DNA of 64,000 bases. Origin: Bacteroides fragilis (GTDB lineage: Bacteria > Bacteroidota > Bacteroidia > Bacteroidales > Bacteroidaceae). Location: NCBI RefSeq assembly GCF_002849695.1, contig NZ_CP018937.1, positions 1-64,000 on the forward strand. The letters are read 5' to 3'. The notes below the pieces were generated by a model, which saw nothing but the letters and a program-made list of their open reading frames with translations, was not told the DNA's origin and made no database searches. Below, in pieces: positions 1 through 8,565 of this stretch. The translations under genes were made by a program, and so were the position numbers. The stretch's first letter is position 1. Each line of letters begins with the position of its first letter.

Positions 1-14
1 AAATTCAGAAGAAA

Positions 15-935
15 TCAAAGTTTACGTCTTTTCTTCTTTTTCTTCCTCCGTTTCTGTGCCTGTAATTCTTCTGCTTGTATAGCATCGTAATTATTACCAT
101 CATCTAATGAAAAGATGGATAACAGAGAATCACCACCACTATTATTTTGTTGATTGTTAGAATTTTTGTTTTCTTGTTTGCTATCAAGATTGCAAGAAAT
201 ATTGTTTTCTTTTTCACTGGATTGGAATATCTCTTTTTTCTTTTCGCCAGTAAAGTTTTGACTCTGCAATTCAAGTTGTTCGGAAATAGAACCGTTCTTC
301 ATAGTGTTGTGGTAGTCGAATGATTCCGATTGTTGGCGTCGTAGCCAAACAGTTTATCAAAGCCTTGTTTCCGCTTTTGAAACAGGTTTACACGGTCGAA
401 ACCGCCTTTGATTACTCCGTTTTGGGTGTTCTTATGGTTGGTAAGCGGTGATAGCTTTTTTTTGTTAAATTGGTCTTTTCGGCTGATTATCAAATGACAG
501 TGCATATTTAGTTCGTTGTCGGAGCGGTTGCGGTCAAAATGTATCTTCCCGTAAAACTTTATATCCGCTTCGGATAACCCTTTATTAAAATTCTTGGCAT
601 ATTCAGGGATAAATACCTCACGGATATAGCGTTTCATCGCTTTGGCTTGTTCCTGCTCGGTGTTCCCCATTACCCGAAGTTCATTTTCCGATGGGCTGAC
701 GTGGATAGCGTAAAATTTAGCATCCGTTTTTCAGCAGTTGCCCGATATTGCTGTCTATATCCTTTACGACTTGGGATTTATAGATATTGTCCTTTGTGAG
801 ATTGAAAAAGCCATCGGTATAAATACCCTTTTCCATCCGTTCCAAATCCTCGTGTTCCATGTACGAGGCTAATTGTCGGCTACCCCCTGCATTGTTGTAC
901 GTATCTTTCGAGGGTGGAGCAAAATCGATGTGCAT
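15..935 (-). pseudogene. Relaxase of the BtgB/DUF5712 mobilisation family, broken by two frameshifts
   Basis: Three minus-strand pieces join into one mobilisation relaxase: residues starting MHIDFAPPSKDTYNN (935 to about 728), a middle part with the metal-binding-type motif NMHCHLIISRKDQ, and a polar tail ending in a basic KRRKKKKKRRKL stretch. Near 728 there is one extra G; restoring the frame gives KNDAKFYAIHVSPSENEL, which reads straight into MGNTEQEQ. Near 340 one C seems missing; restoring it gives GYDRQQSESFDYHNT, leading into the tail. Relaxases of this type nick oriT and lead strand transfer of small mobilisable elements. It sits 4 bp downstream of the BfmA-like gene, which is the usual accessory-then-relaxase order. 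As written it cannot make a full protein. Confidence 0.8.
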
Positions 936-939
936 AAGC

Positions 940-1524
940 CTATGTATTTATCAGGTTGGTAATCTCCGTTTTTAGGTTCTCTTTTCGTTTGCTATCCATC
1001 ACGCCACAAGCGGAGAGTTCGGAATATAGCTGTATCAGTTGGGGCAATTTTTTATAGTCCCGTTGGTGTATCTGATAGAGTGCAGAAAGTTGTTTGCCCT
1101 GCTGGTTGATTACATCGGCATGATTGCCGAACTGCTCGCTTAACTTTTTCAGTACGGCTGTCTGCTTCTCCCGACTGGCTTCAAGTTGCGAGAGGATAAG
1201 CACCTCCAATGCTTTGACAACATTGTCGAACCTGACAGCAATAGAATTGCTTGCTCGTATCATCGGATTGAGTTGCTCCTCCTCATAGTGGCGAATGAAG
1301 CGGATAATATCATCCTGCCGTTTGTTTATTTTCGCCAGTTCTGATTTTACAGATTCGGGAGCTTCGGATGGGTTGATATGTGCCTTATCTATATACCCGA
1401 ACGCCAACTTTACAACTTCACTCTTTTTCAGTGAATAGCGTTTGCATATCTTCTCTACCAAAGCTGCCGTTTCCTTGTCTATGGAAATGGTAGTAAATAT
1501 TGTTTTTCGACTGCTGCTTGGCAT
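940..1524 (-). CDS. BfmA/BtgA-type mobilisation accessory protein
   Basis: This 194-residue protein has an N-terminal ribbon-helix-helix-like segment (KTIFTTISIDKETAALVEK, then KRYSLKKSEVVKLAF), a central charged helical region and a C-terminal helical part. The pattern matches the BfmA/BtgA mobilisation proteins of Bacteroides plasmids and transposons, which bind oriT and assist the relaxase. It is intact and lies immediately upstream of the broken relaxase. The intergenic DNA before its start carries several small hairpins and is the natural oriT candidate. The family call is fairly secure; the role at oriT is inferred from the family. Confidence 0.8.
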   Translation of the reverse strand: MPSSSRKTIFTTISIDKETAALVEKICKRYSLKKSEVVKLAFGYIDKAHINPSEAPESVKSELAKINKRQDDIIRFIRHYEEEQLNPMIRASNSIAVRFDNVVKALEVLILSQLEASREKQTAVLKKLSEQFGNHADVINQQGKQLSALYQIHQRDYKKLPQLIQLYSELSACGVMDSKRKENLKTEITNLINT

Positions 1525-1570
1525 GGTAATTACTTTTTTATAGAAATATGAATAGATAAATACTAGATAA

Positions 1571-1659
1571 TAAGCATTACAAAGAAAATGCTTATTACAG
1601 GTGTCATTACAGCGTGTTCTTGTAATACGCTAAAGCCGAAGGCTTTGCCCGCAGGGCAA
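1571..1659. other. Candidate oriT / hairpin cluster upstream of the mobilisation genes
   Basis: Four short inverted repeats lie in under 100 bp: TAAGCATT/AATGCTTA (1571-1594), AGCGT/ACGCT (1611-1631), AAAGCC-GAA-GGCTTT (1632-1646) and TTGCCC-GCA-GGGCAA (1645-1659). They lie just upstream of the BfmA-like gene, where transfer origins of this class are expected. The assignment rests on position and structure only; no nick site is recognised. Confidence 0.4.
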
Positions 1660-1736
1660 GGGAAGAACAGGACTTGTCCAGTTCCCTCTTGCTTCATTTA
1701 GCGAATGAGCCGAGCCACAAGGCAAGGCGGTTTCTG

Positions 1737-2123
1737 CTAAATGGGGAGTGGTGGCACTTCATCAGCGGTAACATTACCACCCTGTTTTTCTTTGGTTTGC
1801 GTATCAAGCTGGTTTTCCTTTTTGAACCGTTCATAAGTAGTGCAATCGGCATTTTCTTGAATAAAAGCCCGAATGTCGGCTACACGATAATAGGTTTTGT
1901 GACTTATCATAAAGTAAGGAAGTTTACCACTTGCCCGATAGCGTTGTAGGGTTCGGAAAGATACTTTCAGCAGAAAAGCTAAATCCTGATTATCAAGTAT
2001 CTTATCATTTTCGTCCAATACATTGTCGGTATTGATAAGGGATTTTAGGTCTTGCCCTATTTCGGAGAGCTTTTTCGACAGTCGCTCCATCCACTTGTCG
2101 AAGTTTTCGTTGTCTATATACAT
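1737..2123 (-). CDS. Helix-turn-helix (excisionase-like) protein of a mobile element
   Basis: This 128-residue protein has an N-terminal helical segment and a MerR/excisionase-type HTH around residues 45-90 (LDNQDLAFLLKVSFRTLQRY, then SGKLPYFMISHKTYYRVADI). The 'RTLQRYRASGKLPY' recognition segment is typical of the small HTH proteins next to integrases in Bacteroides conjugative and mobilisable elements. Two relatives lie at 5685-5999 and 6333-6625. Such proteins act as excisionases or local regulators; which applies here is not shown by the sequence. It is intact, and the roughly 150 bp upstream of its start hold nothing recognisable. Confidence 0.75.
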   Translation of the reverse strand: MYIDNENFDKWMERLSKKLSEIGQDLKSLINTDNVLDENDKILDNQDLAFLLKVSFRTLQRYRASGKLPYFMISHKTYYRVADIRAFIQENADCTTYERFKKENQLDTQTKEKQGGNVTADEVPPLPI

Positions 2124-2278
2124 TTTGCTTCATTTTTTAGTTTAACATTATTGTTTTCAATCGATTGATGAAGCAAAGTTCGGAAAACGGATGCAAATAA
2201 GTTGGGGGAATACCACTGGTACTCCCCATGAATAACTGCTATCTTGCTGATAAACAGGATATAATATTTCGGTATTTC

Positions 2279-2919
2279 TTACGGCTGATAATAGCCCTCA
2301 TCCTTACTTTTTTGAATAATGGCAGCTTTCAACCTATCTAAAAATTCTGTGATTTTAATCGGCTTGCGTTTGATTACGGCTATTTCCTTTTTGTAGATGT
2401 CCCCAAATTTACATTGAACATCTTCTCGAATATACGTGCTACATCACTAAGGAAGATTTCTTTATGGTCTATACGAACAATTCCCCTTGATATATAGAAT
2501 ATGCCACAAACCAGTTCCATCATATCTACCAGTTTTATAACTTCATTATTTAGATAGAATGGTGATTTCCATTCAGATTCGATATTTATAAAGAACTTAG
2601 GATATTCCATTTGACGATAAATAAGCTCTTGCTCCATAGTAATTAATGAAAGTAGTTTATCTATAAAAACCAATTTTAGTTTACTGTTTTCTGTAGGACA
2701 TGATTCTTCCAACGCTTTGAGAGTTCCAAAATCAACAAAATTCATATTCAGTTGCCTAATACGAAGTTTGTTATCATTTACCCTATTAAGATAGTCGAAC
2801 AACTCCTCTACAAATTCCAAATAGGCAGAAGACATGTCTTCAACAAAGGATTTGTCAAATTGATATGGATGTTTTAATAATTGATATATTCGTTTCTCAG
2901 TTAAGTCCCATTCCATCAT
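2279..2919 (-). pseudogene. RteC-like regulator with a single-base frameshift near its C-terminus
   Basis: The first 179 residues (MMEWDLTEKRIYQLL to FEKMFNVNLG) resemble RteC, the transcriptional regulator of excision in CTnDOT-type elements; the tail has the RteC-like pattern of a small helical domain followed by 'FNV(D/N)LG'. A four-G run near 2402 appears to have lost one base. Adding it back gives GDIYKKEIAVIKRKPIKITE and continues to an in-frame stop at 2279. As written, translation ends early at 2380. The N-terminus is shorter than in classical RteC, so it may also be truncated. It is 13 bp downstream of the MarR gene and probably co-transcribed. Confidence 0.6.
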
Positions 2920-2932
2920 AGTAATCTATGTA

Positions 2933-3388
2933 TCAATCATCTTGATTAGATAGTGTATTCATACATTTTAGAAAGATTTGCAAGTCATTATTTAATATAG
3001 AAAAGAACTTTGTATCAACTGCCTCAACAATATTAATGGATTTTTGAGATATTTCTGTACCATTTTCTGTCAATGAAATTATTCTTATTCTTGTATCATG
3101 AATACTTCCTGTTCGACTTATATATTGTTTTTTCTCAAGAGTTCTGAGCACTTTAGAAACCATCATCCTATCAGTTTTACTATGATTGGCAATATCTGTT
3201 TGAGTAATAACCTTTTTTGATTTAGATAACATTGCCAAAACTGATAGAAGAACAAACTGAGTGTGAGTTAAGCCAATCTTATCTAATTCATTTTTTATCT
3301 TTCTTTGCCAAAACATATGAACTGTCCAAAGCAAATATCCTGGACTTTCATTCGTTGTAGAATAACTAAATTCAATATTATTTTTCAT
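2933..3388 (-). CDS. MarR-family transcriptional regulator
   Basis: This 151-residue protein has a MarR-type winged helix at roughly residues 30-110: LTHTQFVLLSVLAMLSKSK, then TQTDIANHSKTDRMMVSKVL (recognition helix region), then the wing GSIHDTRIRIISLTENG. MarR proteins are dimeric DNA-binding regulators, often of efflux or stress genes; no ligand can be inferred. It is transcribed toward the RteC-like gene. Its start abuts the remnant of an IS transposase on the other strand, so its natural upstream region has been replaced. Confidence 0.85.
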   Translation of the reverse strand: MKNNIEFSYSTTNESPGYLLWTVHMFWQRKIKNELDKIGLTHTQFVLLSVLAMLSKSKKVITQTDIANHSKTDRMMVSKVLRTLEKKQYISRTGSIHDTRIRIISLTENGTEISQKSINIVEAVDTKFFSILNNDLQIFLKCMNTLSNQDD

Positions 3389-3406
3389 TTTCTACTAATT
3401 TTATCA

Positions 3407-3550
3407 AATTATCGACTGATTGTGGAAAGAGCTTTCTCAATACGTGAAAACTATAGGAGACTTGCCATTGACTGCGAGTTCCTGACCCAAACGGCAGAAG
3501 CTATGGTGGGGATAGCATTTATACAAATTGTCCTTAAGCGATTTTTCTAA
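3407..3550 (+). pseudogene. C-terminal remnant of an IS5-family-like transposase
   Basis: The plus strand encodes about 47 residues ending RLIVERAFSIRENYRRLAID, then CEFLTQTAEAMVGIAFIQIV. This closely follows the C-terminal pattern of IS5-type DDE transposases (VVERTFAWL...RRL..DYE...ETAEAMI.IAFI). No catalytic region precedes it, because the MarR gene occupies the DNA to the left. It is therefore a scar of an insertion sequence whose 5' part is gone. Confidence 0.6.
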
Positions 3551-3619
3551 TCATTTCAAAACAGATTCTCAAAGCCCCCCCAAAAAAAGAAATTACTGAA
3601 AAGAAGATACGTTGCAAAA

Positions 3620-4150
3620 TCACAATACTATTTTATACAAAATATGTCTGTACAGAGGATGTTCGGGCTCCACTAACGGATGATTGAACTCTTTTATGCG
3701 TGTCATACCTATTTTTTGCATCACATGCTCTGAACGTTTATTAAGCAATGAGGTAAAAGAGACTATCTCTTTTAGCTTTAATTCCTCTTTTGCATAATTC
3801 AAACAAGCAATAGCAGCTTCCGTAGCATACCCTTTGCCCCAAAACTCGGGTAACAATCTCCATAAGATTTCAACAGCCGGAGCAAAGTCTACTTCAAATG
3901 TAACATTGTGCAATCCGACAAAACCAATAAAAACGCCAGTCTCTTTCTCCTCAACAGAGTATGCCCCAAATCCATATATAGTAAATTCCTCTTGTATTTG
4001 ATTGTACAAAGCAATCGTCTGTTGATAAGACAATTTTTTCAGAAAATACTCCATGACTTTATCATCACTGTTCAATCTGGCAAGATACGAGATATCTTCC
4101 TCTTGCCAAGAACGGAAGATGAGGCGTTGGGTTTCAAAATATTGTTTCAT
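3620..4150 (-). CDS. GNAT-family N-acetyltransferase (RimJ/RimL type)
   Basis: This 176-residue protein starts MKQYFETQRLIFRSWQEEDI, the usual opening of RimJ/RimL-like acetyltransferases. It carries an acetyl-CoA-binding region LPEFWGKGYATEAAIACLNY around residues 104-123 (the Q/RxxGxG/A loop is represented by FWGKGYATEA). These enzymes transfer acetyl groups to amines of proteins or small molecules; the substrate is unknown. It lies downstream of the YoaP-like and cupin genes on the same strand and looks like cargo of the mobile region. Confidence 0.85.
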   Translation of the reverse strand: MKQYFETQRLIFRSWQEEDISYLARLNSDDKVMEYFLKKLSYQQTIALYNQIQEEFTIYGFGAYSVEEKETGVFIGFVGLHNVTFEVDFAPAVEILWRLLPEFWGKGYATEAAIACLNYAKEELKLKEIVSFTSLLNKRSEHVMQKIGMTRIKEFNHPLVEPEHPLYRHILYKIVL

Positions 4151-4223
4151 CCTTCTATTATTTGTTTAAAGTAAATCATATCGTAAAGTTATTATTCCAC
4201 AACACTTCAGAAAAAAATCACTT

Positions 4224-4454
4224 TCATTTTCTGAGTATCCTCTTTAGATAGTCAATATTTAGCAAATTCACTGTCTCAAAAACTCCTTTATAAAACATAG
4301 CAAAATTATTGAAGACACAAGGTAATTCCTTGGCTTTTTGCAACGCATCTACTTGAATTAAAGATACAGAAAAGTCATTCATCTCACAATACTGCGTTAT
4401 CGTCTCAATGTATTGATAAACATAGGGGTATTGCATATCATAATAAATCGTCAT
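4224..4454 (-). CDS. Stand-alone YoaP-like (thioredoxin-fold) domain
   Basis: This 76-residue protein resembles the C-terminal domain of YoaP-type acetyltransferases: it opens MTIYYDMQYPYVYQYIETIT and has VDALQKAKELPCVFNNFAMF, then YKGVF. In the usual family the first motif is YYSDQCPYT; here the Cys is a Tyr, so that conserved thiol is missing. It overlaps the end of the cupin gene by 17 bp, so translation is probably coupled. It is probably a remnant of a larger acetyltransferase or a small domain protein; its function is unknown. Confidence 0.5.
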   Translation of the reverse strand: MTIYYDMQYPYVYQYIETITQYCEMNDFSVSLIQVDALQKAKELPCVFNNFAMFYKGVFETVNLLNIDYLKRILRK

Positions 4455-4848
4455 GTGGTAGCAATGTGATTAAATCTTCATCACCTTCTAATAGGTAATA
4501 AGCTACAAATATTAGAGGGGTTGAATCTGATGCATTATCAAAATGTAAAATAGGTTGATTTTTAGGCTCGTAAAAAGCTTCACCTGCTTTTATTAGATAC
4601 GAACTTTGTCCCTCTATTTGAAATAATAAAGTTCCCGAAACTACATAACCCACAACTGGGCAAGAGTGAAGATGATAATCTGCTTTCCCCTTTTGAGGTA
4701 TTACAATCTTCTTAATTTCGACTTTTGATAAACTCTGTTTATCATGTAAATGAACTGTCAGAAGATCAGTTCTAGTTACTGTACTCTTTTTCATACAAAT
4801 GCAGCTATTTAGTGATAAAAATAAAACGAATATCAATACTTTATTCAT
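4438..4848 (-). CDS. Cupin-domain protein with a lipoprotein-like signal
   Basis: From the chosen start MNKVLIFVLFLSLNSC the protein has a short hydrophobic signal and a possible lipobox (LNSC). A single cupin follows, with metal-site-type histidines in KGKADYHLHSCPVVGYVVSG, then the second cupin motif GEAFYEPKNQPILHF. An in-frame ATG seven codons upstream (4869) is also possible. Cupins of this kind bind a metal and a small molecule or act as isomerases; the substrate is unknown. It is transcribed with the YoaP-like and GNAT genes downstream, and a divergent-looking Crp/Fnr gene precedes it on the same strand. Confidence 0.7.
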   Translation of the reverse strand: MNKVLIFVLFLSLNSCICMKKSTVTRTDLLTVHLHDKQSLSKVEIKKIVIPQKGKADYHLHSCPVVGYVVSGTLLFQIEGQSSYLIKAGEAFYEPKNQPILHFDNASDSTPLIFVAYYLLEGDEDLITLLPHDDLL

Positions 4849-4894
4849 GATTTCTTTGTTTTGCTGCAAAATTAGGGTGAATGAGGTAATTATG

Positions 4895-5464
4895 TCATTG
4901 ACCTATGTTAAGAGATTTAAGCCTGCTCAAAGATTCTGGTTTAATACCAAGATAAGATGCAATATGATATTGTGATACATGTTGTTCAATATGCGGGAAC
5001 GTTCGTAAAAGCAATTTATATCTATCCAATGCACTATCCATTAGTAGCGATGACTCTTTACGGCACTTTCTGATAAAGAGTGTATCTGCAATATACTTTC
5101 CTAGCTTATACCACTCATTAGATTCCTGTAACAAAAGTTCGTAGTTGGATTTGGATAAACTCAGTATGAGAGAATTCTCTAATGCCTGTATGCTTCCTAT
5201 ACTTGGCTCTTTGGTTAGAAAACTTCTATAGGAAGTTGTAAAAGAGCCATCTGTATAAAAATCACTTGTATATTCTTCACCATCTTTTTCTATATAAGAG
5301 CGAAGTGTTCCCTTTTCAACAAAACCAATAAAAGTGCACACTTTACCCTGCTGCAAAAGAAAATCTTTCTTTTTTAACGAAAATCTTTCAGTTACTTCTA
5401 TTAATCTCTCATAAGAGCTATTTGATAACCCAATTTCTTCTATTATCAATTTCTTTATGTCCAT
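4895..5464 (-). CDS. Crp/Fnr-family transcriptional regulator
   Basis: This protein of about 189 residues has a cyclic-nucleotide-binding-like beta-barrel (KKKDFLLQQGKVCTFIGFVE, then KGTLRSYIEKDGEEYT) and a C-terminal HTH (QYHIASYLGIKPESLSRLK). I chose MDIKKLIIEEIG as the start. An ATG 11 codons upstream overlaps a good promoter -7 motif (TACTTTTG on the minus strand, 5485-5492), so the upstream ATG is probably not translated. The family covers small Bacteroidetes Crp-like regulators that usually control a neighbouring gene; the cupin/YoaP/GNAT genes downstream are the likely targets. Confidence 0.8.
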   Translation of the reverse strand: MDIKKLIIEEIGLSNSSYERLIEVTERFSLKKKDFLLQQGKVCTFIGFVEKGTLRSYIEKDGEEYTSDFYTDGSFTTSYRSFLTKEPSIGSIQALENSLILSLSKSNYELLLQESNEWYKLGKYIADTLFIRKCRKESSLLMDSALDRYKLLLRTFPHIEQHVSQYHIASYLGIKPESLSRLKSLNIGQ

Positions 5465-5484
5465 GATATTCCTTATTAGTTTTA

Positions 5485-5492
5485 CAAAAGTA
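5485..5492 (-). promoter_or_regulatory. Promoter -7 box of the Crp/Fnr-cupin-GNAT gene run
   Basis: The minus strand reads TACTTTTG, matching the Bacteroides TAnnTTTG -7 element, about 20 bp before the preferred start codon at 5464. No strong -33 TTTG is visible. The roughly 190 bp beyond it (5500-5684) hold no gene. Confidence 0.5.
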
Positions 5493-5684
5493 GGCATAAT
5501 ATTGTATTGGAAAAATGTGAGGTTCTAATTATATCATATTTAGGCTATTTTAGAGCATAGAATATGCCTAATCATGCCTTTATCAGACACTTCTGGACAG
5601 TTTTGAAAACGACTCTTGATTCTTCTTTCATTTGCCGATGAAAATAGAATCAACACGTTTTATAAACCATTAAAAATTAAAAGC

Positions 5685-5999
5685 ATGGAAGTAGTAACCA
5701 TTGAAAAGAGAACCTTTTCGTATGTCTGCGAACGGTTCACCGAGTTTGCCAAACGAATAGAAAGTTTGTGCAGCACTCATACCCAGAAAGTAGAAAACTG
5801 GTTGGATAGTCAGGAAGTGTGCTTGTTGTTAGGTTTTAGCAAACGAACACTGCAATATTACCGAAGCAGTGGACGGCTGGCTTATTCTCAAATCGGCAAC
5901 AAGATTTATTATAAGTCTTCCGATATTGAAAGAATTATTGCGGACAGTGAAACACAAAATCAATCACCCAAACAAACCACGCCTTATGAAAAGAACTAA
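5685..5999 (+). CDS. Helix-turn-helix (excisionase-like) protein
   Basis: From MEVVTIEKRTFSYVCERFTE the protein has 104 residues: an N-terminal helix that often begins 'MEVVTIE' in this family, and an HTH with VENWLDSQEVCLLLGFSKRT, then LQYYRSSGRLAYSQIGNKIY. It belongs with the small HTH proteins found in pairs in Bacteroides integrative elements. Its 3' end overlaps the start of the DUF3876 gene by 14 bp, so the two are translationally linked. An earlier in-frame start at 5616 adds a non-conserved leader and is less likely. Confidence 0.75.
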   Translation: MEVVTIEKRTFSYVCERFTEFAKRIESLCSTHTQKVENWLDSQEVCLLLGFSKRTLQYYRSSGRLAYSQIGNKIYYKSSDIERIIADSETQNQSPKQTTPYEKN

Positions 6000-6279
6000 A
6001 GAAGATTATCCGTCCTTCAATCTGTTTTCCATTGTAGGCACATGGGAAAGCATTAATCTGAATCCTACGATAATCATTTATCGGAGCGATAAAGAGTACC
6101 TTTTTTCTATTATATATGTATCGGAAACCACTAAACAAGCTTCACCCGCTACTTATGAGATACAGCAAGATGGTAGCCAGTATTTTATTACCAGTGCATC
6201 CAAACGACTCTATGTAGATTATGATCCGGCAAAAGATGTACTTAGCATTTCATCACTTGGTGACTATCTGCGCAACTAA
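5986..6279 (+). CDS. DUF3876-family protein of mobile elements
   Basis: This 97-residue protein begins MKRTKEDYPSFNLFSIVGTW and has the DUF3876 pattern: a GTWESINLNPTIIIYRSDKEY opening strand set and a C-terminal LYVDYDPAKDVLSISSLGDY. These small beta-rich proteins of unknown function regularly sit between two HTH genes in Bacteroides transposons. That is the case here (HTH at 5685, second HTH at 6333). The start is supported by family length and by its overlap with the upstream gene. Confidence 0.7.
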   Translation: MKRTKEDYPSFNLFSIVGTWESINLNPTIIIYRSDKEYLFSIIYVSETTKQASPATYEIQQDGSQYFITSASKRLYVDYDPAKDVLSISSLGDYLRN

Positions 6280-6332
6280 TCAGCCATATAGCAATCTTGA
6301 AATCAATATTTCAATAAAACAATCTTTCAGTC

Positions 6333-6625
6333 ATGGAACTAATAAATAAAGATACCCCGCAAATTAAAGAGTTTATTTCTTCGCTTGATTCGATGCTGAA
6401 CGGTATTGAATCTATAGTCAAGCATTACAAGCCCCACCTGAACGGGGAGCGCTTTCTTTCTAACAATGAAGTTTCCAAGAAACTGAATGTCAGTTTGCGA
6501 ACCCTGCAAGAATGGCGAGATACAGGTCTAATCCCTTTATCCAGATAAAAGGTAAAATCATCTACCGTCAGAGTGATATTGATAAACTGCTCCAAAAGCA
6601 CTACTTTGAAAGTTGGAAAGAGTAA
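6333..6625 (+). pseudogene. Helix-turn-helix protein with a one-base frameshift
   Basis: The frame begins MELINKDTPQIKEFISSLDS and has the HTH segment FLSNNEVSKKLNVSLRTLQE, but stops at 6548 after GLIPLSR. Adding one T in the TTT run near 6537 restores FIQIKGKIIYRQSDIDKLLQ and a natural end KHYFESWKE at 6625. The family is the same as the HTH proteins at 1737 and 5685. In this kind of element the second HTH gene is often the excision factor. Confidence 0.7.
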
Positions 6626-6664
6626 CCTGCCAAGCTAAAACATTGTTTTTCGGAATTAATTTGA

Positions 6665-6817
6665 ATCATTGACTTTTCCAGTGAAGTATTTAGTCTGTGC
6701 AAGTCTTTGGATAAAATACGCTCGAATGAAATGGAGAGGAAGATTTTTATTCAAACCGAAGGCTCGGACTTGAACAGGCTAAATACGGAACTTACCTTTG
6801 TCAATGCTTCATATTGA
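6665..6817 (+). pseudogene. Small remnant ORF downstream of the HTH genes
   Basis: An open frame of 50 codons (IIDFSSEVFSLCKSLDKIRS, then NEMERKIFIQTEGSDLNRLN) has no start codon and a TGA just upstream. Its composition looks protein-like, and its position matches the short gene that often follows the HTH pair in these elements. The missing start suggests a lost base upstream. I do not recognise the family. The rest of 6626-6990 holds only the terminator below. Confidence 0.35.
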
Positions 6818-6840
6818 GTTCTGGAAACTTACTATAAAAG

Positions 6841-6883
6841 AAAAAGGATTGAGAAAATGAAATTCATTCTTCCAATCCTTTTT
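6841..6883. terminator. Hairpin terminator between the HTH genes and integrase 1
   Basis: AAAAAGGATTG and CAATCCTTTTT form an 11-bp perfect stem around a 21-nt loop, with T/A runs on both sides. It sits between convergent genes (plus-strand HTH genes and minus-strand integrase) and would work in both directions. Confidence 0.7.
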
Positions 6884-6904
6884 CTATATTGGCTATTACC
6901 TTTA

Positions 6905-8126
6905 TTATATAGTTAATTCTGATAAACAGCTATTTACTTTTTGCATATCCTTGAAAATATTCTGATCCAATACCCTTGCATAGTGTTTTGTTATGCTTTG
7001 TATCTGCATGGACCTAACATTTTAGCAACATTCTCCATACTCACGCCATTTGCAAGGCAAATGCTTGTGGCGTAGCTATGTCTGGCGGTATGTGTGCTAA
7101 GATTTTTATGAATTCCGCACACATCGGCAATCTCCTTCAAATAACTGTTCATGCGCTGATTGCTCAATACAGGCAATAGTTTTTCCGGTGCATTCTGCAC
7201 ATTTTTATACTTTTCAAGTATTGAAACTGCCACAGGTAGCACAGGAATGTTACACATGATTTTAGTCTTTTGGCGGTTCTTCCTTATCCAAAGTTCCCCT
7301 TTATTGTCTTTACCAAGTGTTCAGGTGATAAGTCTTTCACATCGCTGAACGCCAAACCGGTAAAAACGCCAAAAATGAAACGTCCCGTACCTGTTCTACT
7401 CGCTTAATGGTGAACTCTTTGGCGAGAATAATTTTAATCTCGTCCATCGTCAGGAATTCAGGATCAGTTTCTTCCAACTTAAAGCGATAGTAAGCGAACG
7501 ATCTTCTTTATCCAGTCGTTTTCCAAAGCAATGCGGATAATTTTTCTTCAAGTTCTTTAATCGGGTGATAGAGGAGTTCTGCGCACAACCTTTTTCGATT
7601 TTCAAGAAAGCATCAAACTTAGAGATGAAGTTAGCTTCCAAGTTATTCAGGGCAATATCCGATAGCTGATATTTCTTTCTTAATGAATTCTTCCAAATAT
7701 CGGGTAGTGGTTTCATATCGTTGAACTGTCTTACTTACGAAATCCTTACGGATTAACTTACGGCTTTGTTCGTTATGCTCTCTGAATACTGCAATAGCGT
7801 TTTACTATCTTCGTCCACACCATAATATAGCTTTCTCATAAGATCGACTGTAATAGTCTTACCTGCGGATTCCAGTTCTCTTATTAAATTTGGTGTACGT
7901 GCGAGCGTGTGATTTCTAAGTAGTGGTTCAGTTCCACCGACATACGGTCTTTTCCTTTGGAGTTTTCTTTTGCCTGATTCCATAGATTTACAGGACAGCT
8001 TCTTTTTACTAAAACATCTACCATACAGCCGTTTACAGTGATTCTCATGCATACGGGTGCTTCTCCATTCTTTAATAATCTGGCTTTCTTGATAAAGAAT
8101 AGCACATTGAAGGTTTTTCTAGCCAT
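6905..8126 (-). pseudogene. IntDOT-like tyrosine recombinase 1, broken by several frameshifts
   Basis: Read across frames, the minus strand encodes a complete tyrosine recombinase of about 407 residues. It starts MARKTFNVLFFIKKARLLKN, has the core region FTGLAFSDVKDL and the STHTARHSYATSICL box (His-x-x-Arg). The C-terminus is recovered only after two more frame changes as LGHADTK then KHYARVLDQ, which holds the nucleophile Tyr. At least five single-base changes break it. The residue where most tyrosine recombinases have Arg I is Ala here (TGLAFSD), as in the CTnDOT/NBU branch, which lacks that Arg. Its start lies about 240 bp from the tRNA-like fragment at 8368, mirroring integrase 2 and the real tRNA. 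Confidence 0.8.
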
Positions 8127-8214
8127 TTTTACATCGTTTTTAGAGTTACAAAACTATGTATTCTCTTCCAAAGTATGACCATGCAAAATGCTATGAATCA
8201 GTGAGAAAGATGCT

Positions 8215-8257
8215 AAATCGTGGGACTTTTTTCATCCCGATTTATGTACCACGATTT
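8215..8257. repeat. Inverted repeat between integrase 1 and its candidate att site
   Basis: AAATCGTGG (8215-8223) and CCACGATTT (8249-8257) form a 9-bp perfect inverted repeat. It lies between the start of integrase 1 and the tRNA-like fragment, where integrase arm-type or excision-factor sites would be expected. Function is inferred from position only. Confidence 0.4.
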
Positions 8258-8311
8258 GCACACCAACAATATGCTTGAAACGGCTATTTTCTGCCACCTG
8301 CTAGAAAAAAG

Positions 8312-8344
8312 AAATCCCTGATAATGTCTGATTATCAGGGATTT
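8312..8344 (-). terminator. Terminator beside the tRNA-like fragment
   Basis: AAATCCCTGATAAT / ATTATCAGGGATTT is a perfect 14-bp stem with a 5-nt loop. On the minus strand it is followed by CTTTTTTC. It sits 25 bp from the tRNA-Lys-like fragment in the same order and orientation as the terminator of the real tRNA-Lys gene, so it may be part of the same duplicated block. Confidence 0.7.
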
Positions 8345-8367
8345 GCTTGATTTTTCTTTTGTTTTCA

Positions 8368-8391
8368 GTGATCCGCTTGGGTCTTGAACCA
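8368..8391 (-). other. Degenerate copy of the tRNA-Lys 3' end (candidate att remnant)
   Basis: The 24 bp starting GTGATCCGC match the 3' acceptor and T-arm of the tRNA-Lys gene (from 12523) at about 20 of 24 positions; similarity ends after the T-loop. A tRNA 3'-end copy is the hallmark of an integration junction. With broken integrase 1 pointing away from it, this is best read as an old attachment site. The rest of the tRNA is absent, so it is not a tRNA gene. Confidence 0.5.
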
Positions 8392-8565
8392 AACGTTATT
8401 TCTTCCTCAATATCAGTACTTTCAGAAATTTAGGCTTTGCATCCGTCACGCTTTAGTTCTTAAAAACTGTCTGCTGTTGTCCGGTGTCTGTCTGCCAACA
8501 TCTTGGGTTCAAATGTACGCATTATTTTTGGATTATGCAAATCGTTGAAAATAAACATTCTAAAG

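Noticed and set aside
8368..8391. Considered as a second tRNA gene
   Set aside because: Only the T-arm and acceptor 3' end match; no anticodon arm or D arm follows.
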